From the NCBI RefSeq assembly GCF_009363655.1, contig NZ_CP045393.1, forward strand, positions 1-64,000: a stretch of 64,000 nt of DNA, given 5' to 3'. Source of the stretch: Roseovarius sp. THAF27 (GTDB lineage: Bacteria > Pseudomonadota > Alphaproteobacteria > Rhodobacterales > Rhodobacteraceae). Below are positions 47,758 to 57,264 of this stretch, one piece after another. The notes under the pieces are model-generated. The model saw only the letters and a program-made list of their open reading frames with translations. It made no database searches and was not told where the DNA came from. Numbering within the stretch: position 1 is the stretch's first letter; each line of letters starts with the position of its first letter. A program made the position numbers and the translations under genes.

Positions 47758-48672
47758 ATGCAGGACAACAAGGGCACGATCTCGCTCGGCATTCTGCTGA
47801 TGGTCGGGTTTTCCCTGATCGCGCCGGCGATGGATGCCTCGGCCAAGCTGATCGGCGACGCGCTGGCCGTGGGACAGATCGTGGCGGCGCGATTCGGCGT
47901 GCAGGCGGCGATCCTGCTGCCGCTGGCCCTGCTGCTGGGATGGCTGCACAGGCCGGGCGGGCGCGAGGCGGCGCTGCACCTGGTGCGCGGCGGTCTGATC
48001 CTGCTGGCGACGGCCTGTTTCTTTCAGGCATTGCGTTTCATGCCGATTGCGGATGCCATCGCCATCTTCTTCGTGGAGCCGTTCATCCTGACACTTCTGG
48101 GCGGTGTCTTCCTGGGCGAACCGATCGGACCGCGGCGTTACGCGGCCTGCGCGGTGGGCTTCGTCGGGGCGCTCTTCGTGATACAGCCCAGTTTCAGCGA
48201 TGTCGGCTTGGCCGCGCTCTTGCCGCTGGTGACGGCGGTGTGCTTTGCCTTCTACATGATACTGACCCGGCGGATGGCGGCGTCGATGCACCCGATCTCG
48301 ATGCAGGCCTATACCGGGCTGGCCGCGCTGGTCCTGATCCTGCCGCCCCTGTGGGCGTTCGATGGCAGCGGTGTCGCGGCGCTGGATCCGTCCTGGCCGG
48401 AACAGCGCGAACTGATGTTGCTGGCGGCGGTCGGGCTGATCGCGACGGCCAGCCATGTCTGCATCAGTTTCGCGCTGAAGCTGGCCCCGGCCTCGGTTCT
48501 GGCCCCGGTTCAATACCTCGAGATCGTCGGCGCGACCGTCCTGGGATACGTGATATTCGGGGACCTGCCCGATGCGCTGACGTTTTTCGGGATCGCGCTG
48601 ATCGTGTCGGCAGGACTGTACGTGTTCTTCCGGGAGCGGCGGCTGGAACGGCGCCCGATGCCGGCCCCCTGA
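47758..48672 (+). CDS. EamA/DMT-superfamily transporter
   Basis: The 304-residue membrane protein has about ten helices in two EamA repeats (AMDASAKLIGDALAVGQIVA; ADAIAIFFVEPFILTLLGG; second half KLAPASVLAPVQYLEIVGAT). Likely a metabolite exporter, substrate unknown. It begins seven bases after sdaA, so export of a serine-related metabolite is possible. Confidence 0.88.
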   Translation: MQDNKGTISLGILLMVGFSLIAPAMDASAKLIGDALAVGQIVAARFGVQAAILLPLALLLGWLHRPGGREAALHLVRGGLILLATACFFQALRFMPIADAIAIFFVEPFILTLLGGVFLGEPIGPRRYAACAVGFVGALFVIQPSFSDVGLAALLPLVTAVCFAFYMILTRRMAASMHPISMQAYTGLAALVLILPPLWAFDGSGVAALDPSWPEQRELMLLAAVGLIATASHVCISFALKLAPASVLAPVQYLEIVGATVLGYVIFGDLPDALTFFGIALIVSAGLYVFFRERRLERRPMPAP

Positions 48673-48675
48673 CGC

Positions 48676-49350
48676 TCAGGCCGTGGCCCACCTGGAGGCG
48701 CTGTGCGTGAGCGCCTCGGCGGCGGCCTCGAACGCGGAGGCGGGCAGGATGATCAGCATCTTCGGCGCCGTGACCTGCAGGGAAATCGGCCCGGTGGCCA
48801 CGTTCGACGTGCCGACGCGCCCATCCGGCGTGAAGGTCAGGCCCGCGATCGGCCATTGAAGACCGTCGGAGATGCCCTCGACGACGCCAAGCGGAAAGAG
48901 CGAGACCGGCGTGCCGGGATCGAGATCCAGGGCGAAGGAGGGAGGCGCGAGAAACGCGATATCCGCGTCGCCCAGAAGGATGCAGCGCTGGCGGGGATAC
49001 CTGACGAGGGCGTTGAGGTTGGCCAGGTGATGGTCGATCCGCCGCCCGGTGAAGCCCACGCCCAGGATGAGAGGGGCCTCGATGTTGCGCAGGCATTTTT
49101 CGAAATCGGTGCTGTCCTGTTCCGTGATATGGTGCAGTATATCCTCGGGCAGACCGGCGCGGGTTTCCGCGCTGATCGAATCGAAATCCCCGATCACCGC
49201 CGCGGGATCGAGGCCCGCCCGGCGCGCCAGGTCGGCACCGCCATCCGCCGCGACGACGCAGTCGCCGATCGCCACGGCGCGCGCGAGGTCGGAATCGGAC
49301 AGTTTGCTGCCGCCGATGAGAGTAATGGGTTGCGGACGGTGAACAATCAC
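48676..49350 (-). CDS. thiN: Thiamine diphosphokinase
   Basis: The 224-residue enzyme makes thiamine pyrophosphate from thiamine and ATP. Motifs: ITLIGGSKLSDSD, VVAADGGADLARRAGLDPAAV followed by IGDFDSI, EQDSTDFEKCL, and GFTGRRIDHHLANLNAL. Converges with the DMT transporter with only three bases between stops; diverges from the acidic protein gene. Confidence 0.88.
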   Translation of the reverse strand: MIVHRPQPITLIGGSKLSDSDLARAVAIGDCVVAADGGADLARRAGLDPAAVIGDFDSISAETRAGLPEDILHHITEQDSTDFEKCLRNIEAPLILGVGFTGRRIDHHLANLNALVRYPRQRCILLGDADIAFLAPPSFALDLDPGTPVSLFPLGVVEGISDGLQWPIAGLTFTPDGRVGTSNVATGPISLQVTAPKMLIILPASAFEAAAEALTHSASRWATA

Positions 49351-49498
49351 GGTGAATTCCCGTTATTAATGCCTATTTTGGAAACAAGACACATTCTGGC
49401 CTCGAAATGATACGGTAAAACTCTAAGAATCGGACCGCTTTCGTCGCGGGCATCATGGTAAAAATTATGATTGCAGGCAAAGTAGGGCGAGCAAAAAG

Positions 49499-52348
49499 AT
49501 GGTAAGTACAAGCAAAATTCTGACCGTATCCTACGGCACGTTCTCGTGCACGTTGGAAGGTTTCGATGATTCGTTCGATACCATGAAGGCGATTGCAGAG
49601 TATTTCCGCGACCTGGCTGCCGATGATCGGTATTTCGGGGCCGAGCCGCCGACGCCGGATGCCGAGATGCTGGCGCGCATTGCCGAACGCGAGATTTCGC
49701 GCCGCGTCGAGGCGCGCGAGGACCAGGGGAAAATCCATCTGCGCGCCGACGAGGGGCGCGGGGCCGCCGAGGCCCTGACCCATGCCGCGCCCGTGGCTGC
49801 GCCTGCCGAACCGCACACGCCCGAAGAGCACACGCCCGAAGAGACTGTTGCCGCGGAAGAGCCCGCCGCGCCCGAGGAGGCCGAAGCGCCGACGCAAGAG
49901 GCGGAGGCCGAGACGCCGGCGACCGTGGCCGAGGTGGCCGGACCGGCTGCCGGTGCCGGCGACATCGGGACACCGGACCCGGTGATGGAACGTGCTCTGG
50001 ATGGTGGGGACGCGCCCGAGAGCGTCGGACAGGACAGTGAATTCGAGCCAGAAAAGGAAGAGGCCGCCGTGATCGGGGCAGAGGCCGGGGGCGATGACCA
50101 GGAGTCGCCGGAGGCTTCACGGCGCTCGGACGACGAGACTCCGGACGAAGACACGCCGGACGAAGATGGCGCGGCGACATCCGGCGGCGCTCTCGCCCCC
50201 GATGCCCATGCCGGGATCGAGATCACCGACCAGGCGATTGCCGGTCTCGCTTCGGACGAGGCCGAAGACGCGGTCGATACCGCCTCTGACATGTCCGAGC
50301 CGCAGCAGGACGACGCCGACGAAGCAGAGGCGCCGCAAGATGCCGATATAGAGGCGTTTGTCGCGGACGCGGCGGCGGCGGAGGACGACGCGGTGGCGCA
50401 GGAGGCGTCTCAGCCGGCAACGGGCGAGGCGGAGGACGCAACGCTTGTGCCGCAGGCTCTCGGTGCAGATGAAGACGCCGGAACCGCTGTCGACCCGCAG
50501 CCGGTTGCGTCCGTGCAAGCGGTATCGGCGGACAGTGTTGCCGAGAAGCTGCGCCGGATCCGATCGGTCGTGTCGCAGAGCGACCTGGACTATGAAGTCT
50601 CGGAATACAGCGAAGACGAACATGCAGGCGCGGTGATGAACCGCTCTGCCGACGCGCTGGACGCCCTGTTGAACGAGAGTTTCGAAGACACGGACGACGC
50701 GGAGGACGCGGATATCGCGGCGTTTGCGGCCCCCGTCGCGGAAGACGAGGACGCCGCGTTCGAATCGGATGATGTCGAGGAGGCTGACCTCGAAGAGACC
50801 GGGTCGGACGAGGACACGCTCGGTGCGGTGATGGCCGGTCTCGAGCCCTTGCCGGACGAGACCGATGCGTCGATCCCGGACGCGCCCGTCGGGAAAGCGC
50901 CCGTTGTCGCGCAGGAGCGGGCCGATGCGACCGAGGCGGAGGACGACGAGGACGATTTCGGCACCGCTGCCACGGTTGACGAGGACACGCTGGCCCAGCT
51001 TCTTGCGGATGCGATGCCGGCGGACGCCGCGCGTTCGGAGGTGCCGGACATTGCGGCGGATCTGGACGGGGATTTTACCGAAGACCTTGAGGACGACGAT
51101 GCGTCGGACTCTCTCTTCTCGGACCTGGACGGTGCCTTGGATGCCGAGGACGAGACCGACGCGGACCATGCGGAAACGCCTTTCGTGCTGGGCAAGGAGG
51201 CCCGCGTGGCGGACACGGACGGGCCCGAGGCGGCGCAGCGTCCGATGAATGCACGTGTGCTGAAAATGAAGCGCACGGAGTTCGAGGCGGCGATTGCGCA
51301 AGGCGTGATCGAAGAAGAGGACGACCTCGAAGACGAGATGGGCGCGCTTGGGGACGAGGCCGTGCTCAGCCCCGAGGAGGAAGCGGATCTACAGCGCGAG
51401 CTGGCCAAGGTCGAGGCGGAACTGGCGGACCAGGGCACCCGGAAGGCGGACGATGAGATTTTGGACGCCGAGGATGCGGCGTTCGAGGCAGAGGATGACG
51501 ACACGTCCGAAGCGCATGCCGATGATGATGGCGACGTCCAACGCCCGATTGCCGCGGTGGCGGTGGATGACAGTAACGCGCCGGAGGCCGAGGTTCGGCA
51601 GGGTGCCGACGCCCTGGGCACGGAGGAGATCGGCGAGGACGATCCGTCGCAAACGCAGAGCCGGGGCCTGTCGCGACTGCTTGGAATAGGCAAACGCGCG
51701 CCCGAGGATGAAACGCGGCTCTTCAAAGAGACCGACAGCCAGATGGGCGACAAGGATGCCAGCATGCGGCGCACCGCGATCCAGCATCTGCGGGCTGCCG
51801 TGGCCGCGACCAAGGCAGAGAAAATCGCCGGCGTGGATGTCGATCAGGGCGTGGACGACGCGCCTTACCGCTCGGACCTGGCCGAAGTCGTGCGCCCGCG
51901 CCGGCCGAATGCACCATCGGCCTCTTCCAGGTCAGCACGTCCGAACGAGGAGCGTCCCGCGCCGCTGAAACTTGTTGCCGAGCAGCGCGTCGATACCGAA
52001 CGGGCGCCGGTGCGGCCGCGGCGCGTGTCCTCGATACACGCAAACGTGTCTTCGTCTGACGACGGCGGTTTTACCGCCTTTGCGGAGGAGATGGGCGCGA
52101 CCAGACTGTCCGAGCTGCTGGAGGCCGCGGCGGCGTATATGTCCGATGTCGAAGGCCACTCCGAATTCACGCGCCCGATGTTGATGGGCAAACTGAAGGA
52201 AGCGAAGAACGGCAATTACAGCCGCGAGGATGGCCTGCGCTCGTTCGGCCAGCTGTTGCGCGAAGGCAAGCTGCGCAAGGTGCAGGGGGGCCGGTTCTCG
52301 GCCACGGAAGAGACCGAGTTTCGCGCCCAGGCCCGCAACGTCGGCTGA
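49499..52348 (+). CDS. 949-residue highly acidic protein of unknown function
   Basis: Conserved blocks are separated by very long acidic low-complexity sequence. Head (about 1-85): [58 protein letters not shown]. Then about 490 residues dominated by Asp, Glu and Ala. Middle: [16 protein letters not shown] (about 585) and [20 protein letters not shown]. Later: [20 protein letters not shown] and [15 protein letters not shown] (about 745-805). Tail (about 855-949): [40 protein letters not shown]. No signal peptide, membrane helix or catalytic motif. Related rhodobacterial proteins are, from memory, sometimes labelled chemotaxis protein CheA, but I see no histidine kinase features. Confidence 0.85.
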   Translation: MVSTSKILTVSYGTFSCTLEGFDDSFDTMKAIAEYFRDLAADDRYFGAEPPTPDAEMLARIAEREISRRVEAREDQGKIHLRADEGRGAAEALTHAAPVAAPAEPHTPEEHTPEETVAAEEPAAPEEAEAPTQEAEAETPATVAEVAGPAAGAGDIGTPDPVMERALDGGDAPESVGQDSEFEPEKEEAAVIGAEAGGDDQESPEASRRSDDETPDEDTPDEDGAATSGGALAPDAHAGIEITDQAIAGLASDEAEDAVDTASDMSEPQQDDADEAEAPQDADIEAFVADAAAAEDDAVAQEASQPATGEAEDATLVPQALGADEDAGTAVDPQPVASVQAVSADSVAEKLRRIRSVVSQSDLDYEVSEYSEDEHAGAVMNRSADALDALLNESFEDTDDAEDADIAAFAAPVAEDEDAAFESDDVEEADLEETGSDEDTLGAVMAGLEPLPDETDASIPDAPVGKAPVVAQERADATEAEDDEDDFGTAATVDEDTLAQLLADAMPADAARSEVPDIAADLDGDFTEDLEDDDASDSLFSDLDGALDAEDETDADHAETPFVLGKEARVADTDGPEAAQRPMNARVLKMKRTEFEAAIAQGVIEEEDDLEDEMGALGDEAVLSPEEEADLQRELAKVEAELADQGTRKADDEILDAEDAAFEAEDDDTSEAHADDDGDVQRPIAAVAVDDSNAPEAEVRQGADALGTEEIGEDDPSQTQSRGLSRLLGIGKRAPEDETRLFKETDSQMGDKDASMRRTAIQHLRAAVAATKAEKIAGVDVDQGVDDAPYRSDLAEVVRPRRPNAPSASSRSARPNEERPAPLKLVAEQRVDTERAPVRPRRVSSIHANVSSSDDGGFTAFAEEMGATRLSELLEAAAAYMSDVEGHSEFTRPMLMGKLKEAKNGNYSREDGLRSFGQLLREGKLRKVQGGRFSATEETEFRAQARNVG

Positions 52349-52366
52349 CATGTGGCGGCAGACCTG

Positions 52367-52395
52367 AAAAGCCCCGGTCGTGTGCCGGGGCTTTT
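52367..52395. terminator. Bidirectional intrinsic terminator
   Basis: AAAAGCCCCGG (52367-52377) and CCGGGGCTTTT (52385-52395) are perfect complements with a seven-base loop. It lies between the convergent acidic protein and AraC regulator genes and has A and T tracts for both directions. Confidence 0.9.
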
Positions 52396-52401
52396 GCCGT
52401 T

Positions 52402-53397
52402 TCAGTGAATTCCGCTGAACGCCTGGCGTCGCACGTCGCAGGGCGCCTGGCCGTACTTTCGTTGAAACCAGCGCTTCATCAGCGTGACGTTGGAAAATCC
52501 GCAGGCAAGGGCAACCTCGCCCAACGGCAAGGCGGTCTGCATCATCAGGTCGTTGGCCCGGTCAAGCCGCAGGTCACGGTATACCTTCAAGGGCGAACGG
52601 CCAAGTTTCTCGGAAAAGCCGCGCTCCAGTTTTCGCGCGGAAATCCCAATTATTTCAGCAATTTGAGCAACGCTCAGCGTATCTTCGATATGGTCTTCCA
52701 TGATCTGAAGCGCATCCGTTATCACGTCGCAGCCCTGCGCCAGGCGCTGCATCCGCCAGCGCTCGCCAGACCCGGCGGCGGGTTGGGTGCCGGTCTCTTG
52801 CAGGCCGAGGTCGCAGGCCAGTGCGACTTCGGTGAACTTGCCCTCGCGGGCGCCGATCAACTCGACCATCATCCGCATGGCGGCGGCAGGCCCCGTGGCA
52901 CTGCTGAGCGCCTTGTGATGGCAGGTGGTGTCGTCATGCATCTCGACATTGGCGCAGCTTTCCTGAACGCCGGCGCGAAAGGCGGAATGCACCGAAACGC
53001 GCTTGGCCCCCAGGACTCCGGCGGCCAGCGGCACGAAGACGGCGCCGCCGACGACGCAGACCCGCGCCGCGTTGCGGATGGCCGCCCGCAGCGGCGACAG
53101 GTCGGACTTGGCGGGGCGCCAGGGCTGATCGGTTCCGCCGACCAGGACGAGCACCTGGTGCGGAGCGCAGAGGGTCATGTCGCGGCAGGCCCGCCGGGTC
53201 GCGTCGATCAGTGACCAGCTGTAGATGTCCTGGCCGAGAATCCGGTTGGCGCGTCGCAGGACGTGTATGCAGGTTTCGGCGACGAAGGCGTTGGAGGCCT
53301 CCTGGACAACGAAAACGAAGGTGTCCGACAAGCTGCGCTGGTCGCGCAGCGGGCGCGGATCGGGGGTGCCGAGGGGATCGAGGTTTGAAAGGTACAT
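52402..53397 (-). CDS. GlxA-family AraC regulator (amidotransferase-like sensor)
   Basis: The 331-residue protein has a class I amidotransferase/DJ-1-like N-terminal domain (about 25-215) and an AraC-type double HTH (about 230-325: LSVAQIAEIIGISARKLERG, EKLGRSPLKVYRDLRLDRAN, LACGFSNVTLMKRWFQRKYG). Similar to GbdR/CdhR-type regulators of betaine, carnitine or sarcosine catabolism. It follows soxG by 62 bp in the same direction and probably controls the locus. Confidence 0.85.
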   Translation of the reverse strand: MYLSNLDPLGTPDPRPLRDQRSLSDTFVFVVQEASNAFVAETCIHVLRRANRILGQDIYSWSLIDATRRACRDMTLCAPHQVLVLVGGTDQPWRPAKSDLSPLRAAIRNAARVCVVGGAVFVPLAAGVLGAKRVSVHSAFRAGVQESCANVEMHDDTTCHHKALSSATGPAAAMRMMVELIGAREGKFTEVALACDLGLQETGTQPAAGSGERWRMQRLAQGCDVITDALQIMEDHIEDTLSVAQIAEIIGISARKLERGFSEKLGRSPLKVYRDLRLDRANDLMMQTALPLGEVALACGFSNVTLMKRWFQRKYGQAPCDVRRQAFSGIH

Positions 53398-53459
53398 GTC
53401 TTGTCTGACTTTCCCTGTTGCGAACGGATCCCTGAATTCCGTGCTTGGTGATCTTGCCT

Positions 53460-54026
53460 TTAGGTTACGTTGAGGAGCGAGGTCTCTACCGCGTGCAGGA
53501 AGGACCCTGCAGAGGAGGATGCGGAGAGGAGGAGATAGGCGTCGGGGCCGGTGCGGAGGATCAGCACGCCCAGGTGCTCCATGACCGTGCGCGCGGCGGC
53601 GCCTTCGGCAAAGGCATCGGGGTGCAGGTCGATCGGGCAGATGCGTTCCAGCGCGGTGCGGGCCAGCGGGCCGTCGAGCATGAGGCCGGACCAGACATCG
53701 GTCTGGTCGGTGGTGTAGGCCGCGCCGTTGAGCAGGCCTTGCACATACGGTTCGGCATCGGGCGTCGCGCGGGTGAAGATCGCGAAGGCCTGGTCGGGGC
53801 CAAGCCGCACCAGGCGGGTGTCGTCCTTGCCCATGACCGACTGGCCCGGCGCGGGCAGGTCGGCGTCGAAGGCGAATCTGATCGCTTTCAGCGCCGCGTC
53901 CTCGGCCCCGAGGGGCAGGGCGATGGACACGATCGCCAGGTTGGCGGGCGCGTGAAGCCGCGTGTCGCCGAAGCCGTGGTCAAAGCCCTTGAGGGGCGGT
54001 TCCGAGGTGAGGGTGAAATCAGCCAC
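53460..54026 (-). CDS. soxG: Sarcosine oxidase gamma subunit
   Basis: The 188-residue SoxG-type protein (ADFTLTSEPPLKGFDHGFGD, LAIVSIALPLGAEDAALKAI, DVWSGLMLDGPLARTALERI, LIL-type YLLLSASSSAGSFLHA end) resembles a single GcvT-like domain. Structural subunit of heterotetrameric sarcosine oxidase. GTG start; overlaps soxA by 8 bp. Confidence 0.9.
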   Translation of the reverse strand: MADFTLTSEPPLKGFDHGFGDTRLHAPANLAIVSIALPLGAEDAALKAIRFAFDADLPAPGQSVMGKDDTRLVRLGPDQAFAIFTRATPDAEPYVQGLLNGAAYTTDQTDVWSGLMLDGPLARTALERICPIDLHPDAFAEGAAARTVMEHLGVLILRTGPDAYLLLSASSSAGSFLHAVETSLLNVT

Positions 54027-56967
54027 GCAGACGCTCTCCTTCAGGGTCGACGAAATGGGCCGAAACGATTTCGACCTCCATCTCGGTGCCGTGCACGGGG
54101 CTGACCGCGCGGACGATTTCGCCCATGCGCTCGTGCCCGCTCTTGAGGAAGCCCAAGCCGATATGGTGGCCGAGGTTGGGTGAATAGGCCACCGAAGTCA
54201 TCCAGCCCTGGTCGTGCTCCATGTCGGCGGGGGCATGTTTGTTGAGAAAATGCGAGCCGGCGATCAGTTTCCTGTCGCGGTCGACGGGGCGGAAGCCGAC
54301 CAGCCGCACGGCATCTTCGCGGATCAGTTCGGGGCGTTGCGCCAGGACCTGACCAATGCATTCCTTCTTCTGGCTGACCATCTTGCCCAGCCCGATATTG
54401 TGGGCTGTGGTCTGGCCGTTCAGCTCGTTGCCGGTGCAGTGGCCTTTCTCGATGCGCATGACGCCCAGTGCCTCGGTTCCATACGGTGCCGCATCGAACT
54501 CCTTGCCGGCCTCGTTCAGCACCGCCATCATCGAGTTGCCGTATCGGGCGGGCACGGCGATTTCATAGGCCATTTCGCCCGAGAACGAGATCCGGAAGAG
54601 CCGCGCGGGCGTGCCGCCGCAGACGGTGATCTGACCGCAGGCCATGAAGGGGAACGCCTCGTTCGAGATGTCGTGTTCGGCGTCGATCACCTTGCGCAGA
54701 AGGTCGCGGGATTTCGGCCCGGCGACGGCGAACTGCGCCCAGCCGTCGGTGGTGGAGATCAGGTGCACGTCCATGTCGGGCCAGAGGCACTGGCGTGCGA
54801 ATTCGAGCCGGCGGAAGACCGTGACCGCGTTGGCGGTAGTGGTGGTCATCACGTAGTGGTTTTCGCCCATCCGCGCGGTGGTGCCGTCGTCGTAACAGAT
54901 GCCGTCCTCGCGCAGCATCAGGCCATAGCGGACCCGGCCGACCTTGAGGGTCGAGAAGGTGTTGGCATAGACCTTGTCGAGGAAGGCGCCGGCATCCTTG
55001 CCCTGGATGTCGATCTTGCCCAACGTGGTGACGTCGCAGATGCCGACACTCGTGCGGGCCGTGAGCGCCTCGCGGTCGACGGAATCGCGCCAGCCCTTCT
55101 CGCCCGGACGCGTGTACCATTCGGCCCGCAGCCAGTTGCCCACGGTGACGAAGCTGGCGCCGTTCTCCTCGGCCCATTTGTGGCTGGGGGTCAGGCGGTA
55201 GGGGCGGAAATCCTTGCCGCGCGCGCGCCCGGCCAGCGCGCCGATGGGCACGGGCGTGTAGGGCGGGCGGAAGATGGTGGTGCCGACCTCGGGGATGGTC
55301 TTGCCGCGCTCCTCGGCCAGGATCGCGAGGCCGGCAATGTTCGACGTCTTGCCCTGGTCGGTGGCCATGCCCATCGTGGTGTAGCGCTTGAGCAGTTCGA
55401 CCGAGCGGAAACCCTCGGTATTGGCGAGCTTGATGTCCTTGACGGTGACGTCGTTCTGCAGGTCGACCCAGGCGCGGTGCTTGCTTTGTTTGACGTGCCA
55501 AAAGGCGGCGGTCTCGCGCGGCTCATCCTCGGCTTTCGGCAGGTCGGCGGCGGTGGCCTTGATCCCGATCGCGTCGAGCTGTGTGGTCGCCTGAGCCTGT
55601 CCTTCAGCCAATGCGGCGGCGAGGGTCATGGACCCGTTCGCGGCCCCGGCAACGACCATTCCGACGGGCAAATCGCCGCCCGGTACAAAGGCGCAGAGGT
55701 CGTCGCGCCATGTGGGGCGGCCGCGCTGGTGGCAGGTGAGGTGGACGTTGGGGTTCCAGCCGCCGGACACGGCCAGCGCATCGACGGGAATGACCTTGCC
55801 ATTGGTCAGGGTGATCGACTTCACGCCTTTGCGCCCGATGGTGTTCATCACCGCCTCGCCCGCGACGTGGCGCACGCCGGGCAGGTCGATGGGGGCGGGC
55901 TTGTCACGGCTGTCGACCACGACGGGAACCTCGATGCCCTTGGCGATCAGGTCGGCGGCGGTGCGCCAGCCGTCATCGTTGTTGGTGAAGACGGCGACGT
56001 GTTTGCCGGGCGTGGCGGCGTAGCGGTTGGCATAGCTGCGCACGGCGCTCGCCAGCATGATGCCGGGCCGGTCGTTGTTGCCGAAGGCGATGGGACGCTC
56101 GGTGGCGCCTGCAGCCAGAACGGCCCGCTTGGAATAGATGCGCCACAGGACCTGCCGGGGCTTGCCGCCGCCATCGGAAAGGTGATCGGTGCAGCGCTCG
56201 AGCGCGCCGTAGATGCCGTGATCGTAGGCACCATAGACAGTGGTGCGCGGCATGAGGCGGACGTTGTCCATCGACCCCAACTCAGCGGCGGTCTGCGCCG
56301 CCCAGTCTGTGCCGGACATCCCGCCCAGTTCCAGCGTCTCGGAGTTGAGGCGCCCGCCGGCGCGGAAATCCTCGTCGGCGAGGATCACGCGGGCACCGGC
56401 GCGCGCGGCGGTCAGCGCCGCCATCAGGCCCGAGGGACCCGCGCCAATGACCAGCAGGTCGCAATGCAGGAAACCCTTGTCGTAGGTGTCGGGGTCGTCC
56501 TTCATCGACAGGCGGCCAAGGCCGGCAGCGGAGCGGATGATCGGCTCGTAAAGCTTTTCCCAGAACGCCTTGGGCCACATGAAGGTCTTGTAGTAGAAAC
56601 CCGCCGACAGGAAAGGCGAGAAGAAGTCGTTGACCGCCAGGAGGTCGTATTCCAGCGAGCCGCGATGGTTCTGCGAGGTGGCGTTGAGGCCATCGAAGAG
56701 CTCGACCATCGTGGCGCGTGTGTTCGGCTCCTGGTAGGCGCCGTCGCGCAGGTGGACCAGCGCGTTGGGTTCCTCTGAGCCGTCGGTGAACACGCCGCGC
56801 GGGCGGTGATACTTGAACGAGCGGCCCACCAACAGCTGGCCATTGGCGAGAAGCGCTGAGGCGAGTGTGTCGCCCGGGTGCCCGCGGAACCACTTGTCGT
56901 TGAAGCGGAACTTGATCTCTTTCGAGCGGTCGATCAGACCGCCCTTGATACGGTTCTCTCCGGTCAT
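54019..56967 (-). CDS. soxA: Sarcosine oxidase alpha subunit
   Basis: The 982-residue subunit has an N-terminal [2Fe-2S]-ferredoxin-like fold without cluster (FRFNDKWFRGHPGDTLASAL, VGRSFKYHRPRGVF), a NAD(H)-binding dinucleotide domain (LLVIGAGPSGLMAALTAARA, about 170-190), and a C-terminal GcvT/THF-binding domain (about 610-982: WLRAEWYTRPGEKGWRDSVD, MRIEKGHCTGNELNGQT). It passes the oxidised methyl group to tetrahydrofolate. Its ATG overlaps the soxD stop (ATGA). Confidence 0.95.
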   Translation of the reverse strand: MTGENRIKGGLIDRSKEIKFRFNDKWFRGHPGDTLASALLANGQLLVGRSFKYHRPRGVFTDGSEEPNALVHLRDGAYQEPNTRATMVELFDGLNATSQNHRGSLEYDLLAVNDFFSPFLSAGFYYKTFMWPKAFWEKLYEPIIRSAAGLGRLSMKDDPDTYDKGFLHCDLLVIGAGPSGLMAALTAARAGARVILADEDFRAGGRLNSETLELGGMSGTDWAAQTAAELGSMDNVRLMPRTTVYGAYDHGIYGALERCTDHLSDGGGKPRQVLWRIYSKRAVLAAGATERPIAFGNNDRPGIMLASAVRSYANRYAATPGKHVAVFTNNDDGWRTAADLIAKGIEVPVVVDSRDKPAPIDLPGVRHVAGEAVMNTIGRKGVKSITLTNGKVIPVDALAVSGGWNPNVHLTCHQRGRPTWRDDLCAFVPGGDLPVGMVVAGAANGSMTLAAALAEGQAQATTQLDAIGIKATAADLPKAEDEPRETAAFWHVKQSKHRAWVDLQNDVTVKDIKLANTEGFRSVELLKRYTTMGMATDQGKTSNIAGLAILAEERGKTIPEVGTTIFRPPYTPVPIGALAGRARGKDFRPYRLTPSHKWAEENGASFVTVGNWLRAEWYTRPGEKGWRDSVDREALTARTSVGICDVTTLGKIDIQGKDAGAFLDKVYANTFSTLKVGRVRYGLMLREDGICYDDGTTARMGENHYVMTTTTANAVTVFRRLEFARQCLWPDMDVHLISTTDGWAQFAVAGPKSRDLLRKVIDAEHDISNEAFPFMACGQITVCGGTPARLFRISFSGEMAYEIAVPARYGNSMMAVLNEAGKEFDAAPYGTEALGVMRIEKGHCTGNELNGQTTAHNIGLGKMVSQKKECIGQVLAQRPELIREDAVRLVGFRPVDRDRKLIAGSHFLNKHAPADMEHDQGWMTSVAYSPNLGHHIGLGFLKSGHERMGEIVRAVSPVHGTEMEVEIVSAHFVDPEGERLRG

Positions 56968-57251
56968 TTGCCGCGCCCCCGTTTGCGTGCCACGTCGCGG
57001 GCCAGTTCGACCGCCGTGATCTCGTGGGTCAGGGTGTTGCGTGTGACCACCAGCCAGGAGCGGTCGCCCTGTTCGTGATACCAAAGCTCCTGGTGCTGGC
57101 CTGCGGGGTTGTCGCGCAGGTAGCCATAGCTGTGGAATTTCTCCATCGCGTCGTCGGCCTGCCAGTCGGGTCGGTCGATGAGGCAGGCATCGCCGAGATA
57201 GACGAATTCGGCGGCGTCGCGCGGGCCCAGAAGGGGATGGTCGATGATCAT
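56964..57251 (-). CDS. soxD: Sarcosine oxidase delta subunit, variant zinc site
   Basis: The 95-residue protein aligns with SoxD (GPRDAAEFVYLGDA, YLRDNPAGQHQELWYHEQG, WLVVTRNTLTHE). Canonical SoxD binds zinc through Cys6, Cys9, His59 and Cys63. Here the first motif reads DHPLLG instead of DCPxCG (His5, Leu8) and the last is H59-EQG-D63, so only His59 is unchanged. It may bind metal differently or not at all. Confidence 0.9.
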   Translation of the reverse strand: MIIDHPLLGPRDAAEFVYLGDACLIDRPDWQADDAMEKFHSYGYLRDNPAGQHQELWYHEQGDRSWLVVTRNTLTHEITAVELARDVARKRGRGK

Positions 57252-57264
57252 GTCTTTCTGCCCC

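Noticed and set aside
50117..51301. Long Arg-rich frame antisense to the acidic protein
   Set aside because: Asp/Glu codons read backwards give Val/Leu/Arg-rich shadows. The conserved head and tail blocks support the + strand gene.
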